From an uncultured Pseudomonadales bacterium (GTDB lineage: Bacteria > Pseudomonadota > Gammaproteobacteria > Pseudomonadales > Porticoccaceae), in the NCBI GenBank assembly GCA_937998635.1, contig CALLDA010000236.1:1-7897 (forward strand): a stretch of DNA of 7,897 nt. The letters run 5' to 3'. Position numbers and translations under genes: made by a program. The notes beneath the pieces are model-generated. The model did not search any database. It saw only the letters and a list, made by a program, of their open reading frames with translations, and was not told where the DNA came from. Of the stretch, positions 6,548-7,897 are shown one piece after another. Position 1 is the stretch's first letter; every line of letters begins with the position of its first letter.

Positions 6548-7897
6548 TTACTTTATAGGCTTAACTATTTCGCTGCGGGGTTGAGAAATCAACGCCACGC
6601 AGGATCCAGAGGCTATATTCTGCATATCGATATCGCCACATGAGGCCGGTACAAAAACCGCCTGCTCATGCCGGATTTGTTGCCCAGTAAGGCTCAACAC
6701 ACCTTGTGTGGTCATCACTAATGAGTAAGTACCATTGCTCGGCAGCACCCATTCTGCTCCAGGTTGAAAAGTAATACGTAGAACCTGAAAATCCTCAAAG
6801 ACCACGACCTGCTCGCAGCTCACCCCGGCCTTGCCTTCAAAATCAATAAGTCGGTTATTGGATATAGATTCCGAGGCTTGTCTGGACTCAATATCCTGTT
6901 CAAGCCCCATCGGCATCAGTTCCATCGCCTCTGCAGTATCCCAGTTATCCTGAGTTAACACCTTTTGGGCAAAAGAAAGAATTTTCCGCTCATAAACCGG
7001 TGTCTGAAACTCCACAGTTCGAACCCCGTGCTGCAAGGCATGGGGCGTTAACAAAGGCACCTTAACCACATTGCCCAAAGACAAGGGTCGTAGCTCAGTG
7101 AAGCCATCCATTTCTTCACGAACCGAGGCTTCTTCTGCTATTAATTCAGACGGTAATTCACGCTGCCAACGTTTCGCTTGCTCCGCCGATACTGCCTCGT
7201 TGAGACCAACACCATCGCGTAAGCGCATTTTATCGATGTCCGCGTCGATTTGCTTACGAAGCTCTCGATAAGCTGACACGGCTTCAAGATAGGCTGAGCG
7301 GAAGGCTGATTCACTCTGATAACGACCGCGAGCCAGCGCAGAAAACCCATAGCGAATAGCCCCGACACCCTCGGGCCAGGCCTGCTTATCAATATGAGTG
7401 ACCACGTAGACTTCGCGTTTTTCTTCGTGCAACTCAAAATAAAGATCGCCGTAGACAGGTTCTGGTAATGGATCGAGAATCTTCAAGAGATTAGGTTCGA
7501 CCATATCCCCCTTTGGATCTGACTTATCCTTATTTGTCACACCCATAAGAAAGGTGGGGAAGACAGCTATCAACCAGGCCAGAGGTATTGAGTGGCGACC
7601 ATCAGTTACCTGAGACAGGCCCCTTTGCTCCATACCCGTGTACCAGATTTCCTGCCCCCAGGGTTTCGGGATAGCCACTGGCTCCAACACAAGTGACCCC
7701 GCTAGATCGATCACCGGTACCTGCCAGACGGCGGCAAGGCCAGGTATCATTTCTATGTTTAATCCTTCCCCAGTTATGTCCAAACCCGCTAAAACCTGCT
7801 CGGCCTCACTGGGGTGCTGGGTCACCACCAGCTTCAACGCTGGTTGTTCGGCTCCTTGATTAGCTGGGTGATCCGCATTATCCGCTAATGCCACAAC
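6548..7897 (-). CDS. cupin protein resembling class I mannose-6-phosphate isomerase, 5' end uncertain
   Basis: The visible product has about 448 residues. Its pattern follows class I phosphomannose isomerases, zinc-dependent cupins that interconvert mannose-6-phosphate and fructose-6-phosphate. PKPWG (76-80) resembles the family KPWGG start, and LLKILD (136-141) resembles LIKILD. The segment from 154 holds E-L-H and K-R-E-V-Y, aligning with the ligand motifs QxH and KTExWY. TPHALQHG (283-290) aligns with the family HALGxG histidine, and R303 in VYER with the active-site arginine. Candidate metal ligands are E154, H156, E161 and H285; the usual glutamine is replaced by glutamate. A helical insertion lies at about 195-265 and a second cupin-like half at about 360-440. 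A GTG at 7894 could be the start, but the frame stays open to the edge and no ribosome binding site is visible. True isomerase activity is unproven; a non-catalytic cupin is possible. Confidence 0.7.
   Translation of the reverse strand, partial: VVALADNADHPANQGAEQPALKLVVTQHPSEAEQVLAGLDITGEGLNIEMIPGLAAVWQVPVIDLAGSLVLEPVAIPKPWGQEIWYTGMEQRGLSQVTDGRHSIPLAWLIAVFPTFLMGVTNKDKSDPKGDMVEPNLLKILDPLPEPVYGDLYFELHEEKREVYVVTHIDKQAWPEGVGAIRYGFSALARGRYQSESAFRSAYLEAVSAYRELRKQIDADIDKMRLRDGVGLNEAVSAEQAKRWQRELPSELIAEEASVREEMDGFTELRPLSLGNVVKVPLLTPHALQHGVRTVEFQTPVYERKILSFAQKVLTQDNWDTAEAMELMPMGLEQDIESRQASESISNNRLIDFEGKAGVSCEQVVVFEDFQVLRITFQPGAEWVLPSNGTYSLVMTTQGVLSLTGQQIRHEQAVFVPASCGDIDMQNIASGSCVALISQPRSEIVKPIK

Noticed and set aside
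1..7897. Search for a mobile element, CRISPR array, toxin-antitoxin pair or defence island
   Set aside because: All six main genes are co-directional, conserved and intact, with short ordinary gaps. No repeats, transposase or integrase sequence or target-site duplications were seen.

Overview
The window shows a conserved gammaproteobacterial protein quality-control locus, entirely on the minus strand. In transcription order it reads: PMI-like gene (5' end at the window edge), tRNA-Leu(UAG), tig, clpP, clpX, lon, and the first codons of hupB. This gene order, the long gammaproteobacterial-type Lon and the ClpP/ClpX sequences point to a gammaproteobacterium. A marine or Cellvibrio/Pseudomonas-like lineage is my guess, because I could not search databases.

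Layout from right to left. Positions 7897-6548 hold a cupin protein resembling class I phosphomannose isomerase. A probable intrinsic terminator follows at about 6522-6478. The tRNA-Leu lies at 6420-6336. A 104-nt AT-rich leader with a small hairpin leads into tig (6231-4897). A 102-nt gap with a good sigma70-like promoter precedes clpP (4794-4165). After an 85-nt gap comes clpX (4079-2781, GTG start), closed by a near-perfect palindromic terminator. A 122-nt gap with a sigma32-like promoter precedes lon (2658-217). The 181-nt lon-hupB gap carries a strong sigma70-like promoter, two mutually exclusive hairpins and a possible 24-codon leader ORF with its own ribosome binding site. The first 11 codons of hupB run off the left edge (35-1).

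Function. Trigger factor meets nascent chains at the ribosome. ClpX unfolds tagged or misfolded proteins and feeds them to ClpP. Lon is a separate ATP-dependent protease for misfolded and regulatory proteins. HU is the nucleoid protein usually found next to lon. The core genes have intact catalytic motifs, and I see no mobile element, CRISPR array, pseudogene or defence-type cassette. The less ordinary parts are the hupB leader and the divergent PMI-like protein. I do not think the window contains a previously undescribed multi-gene system.
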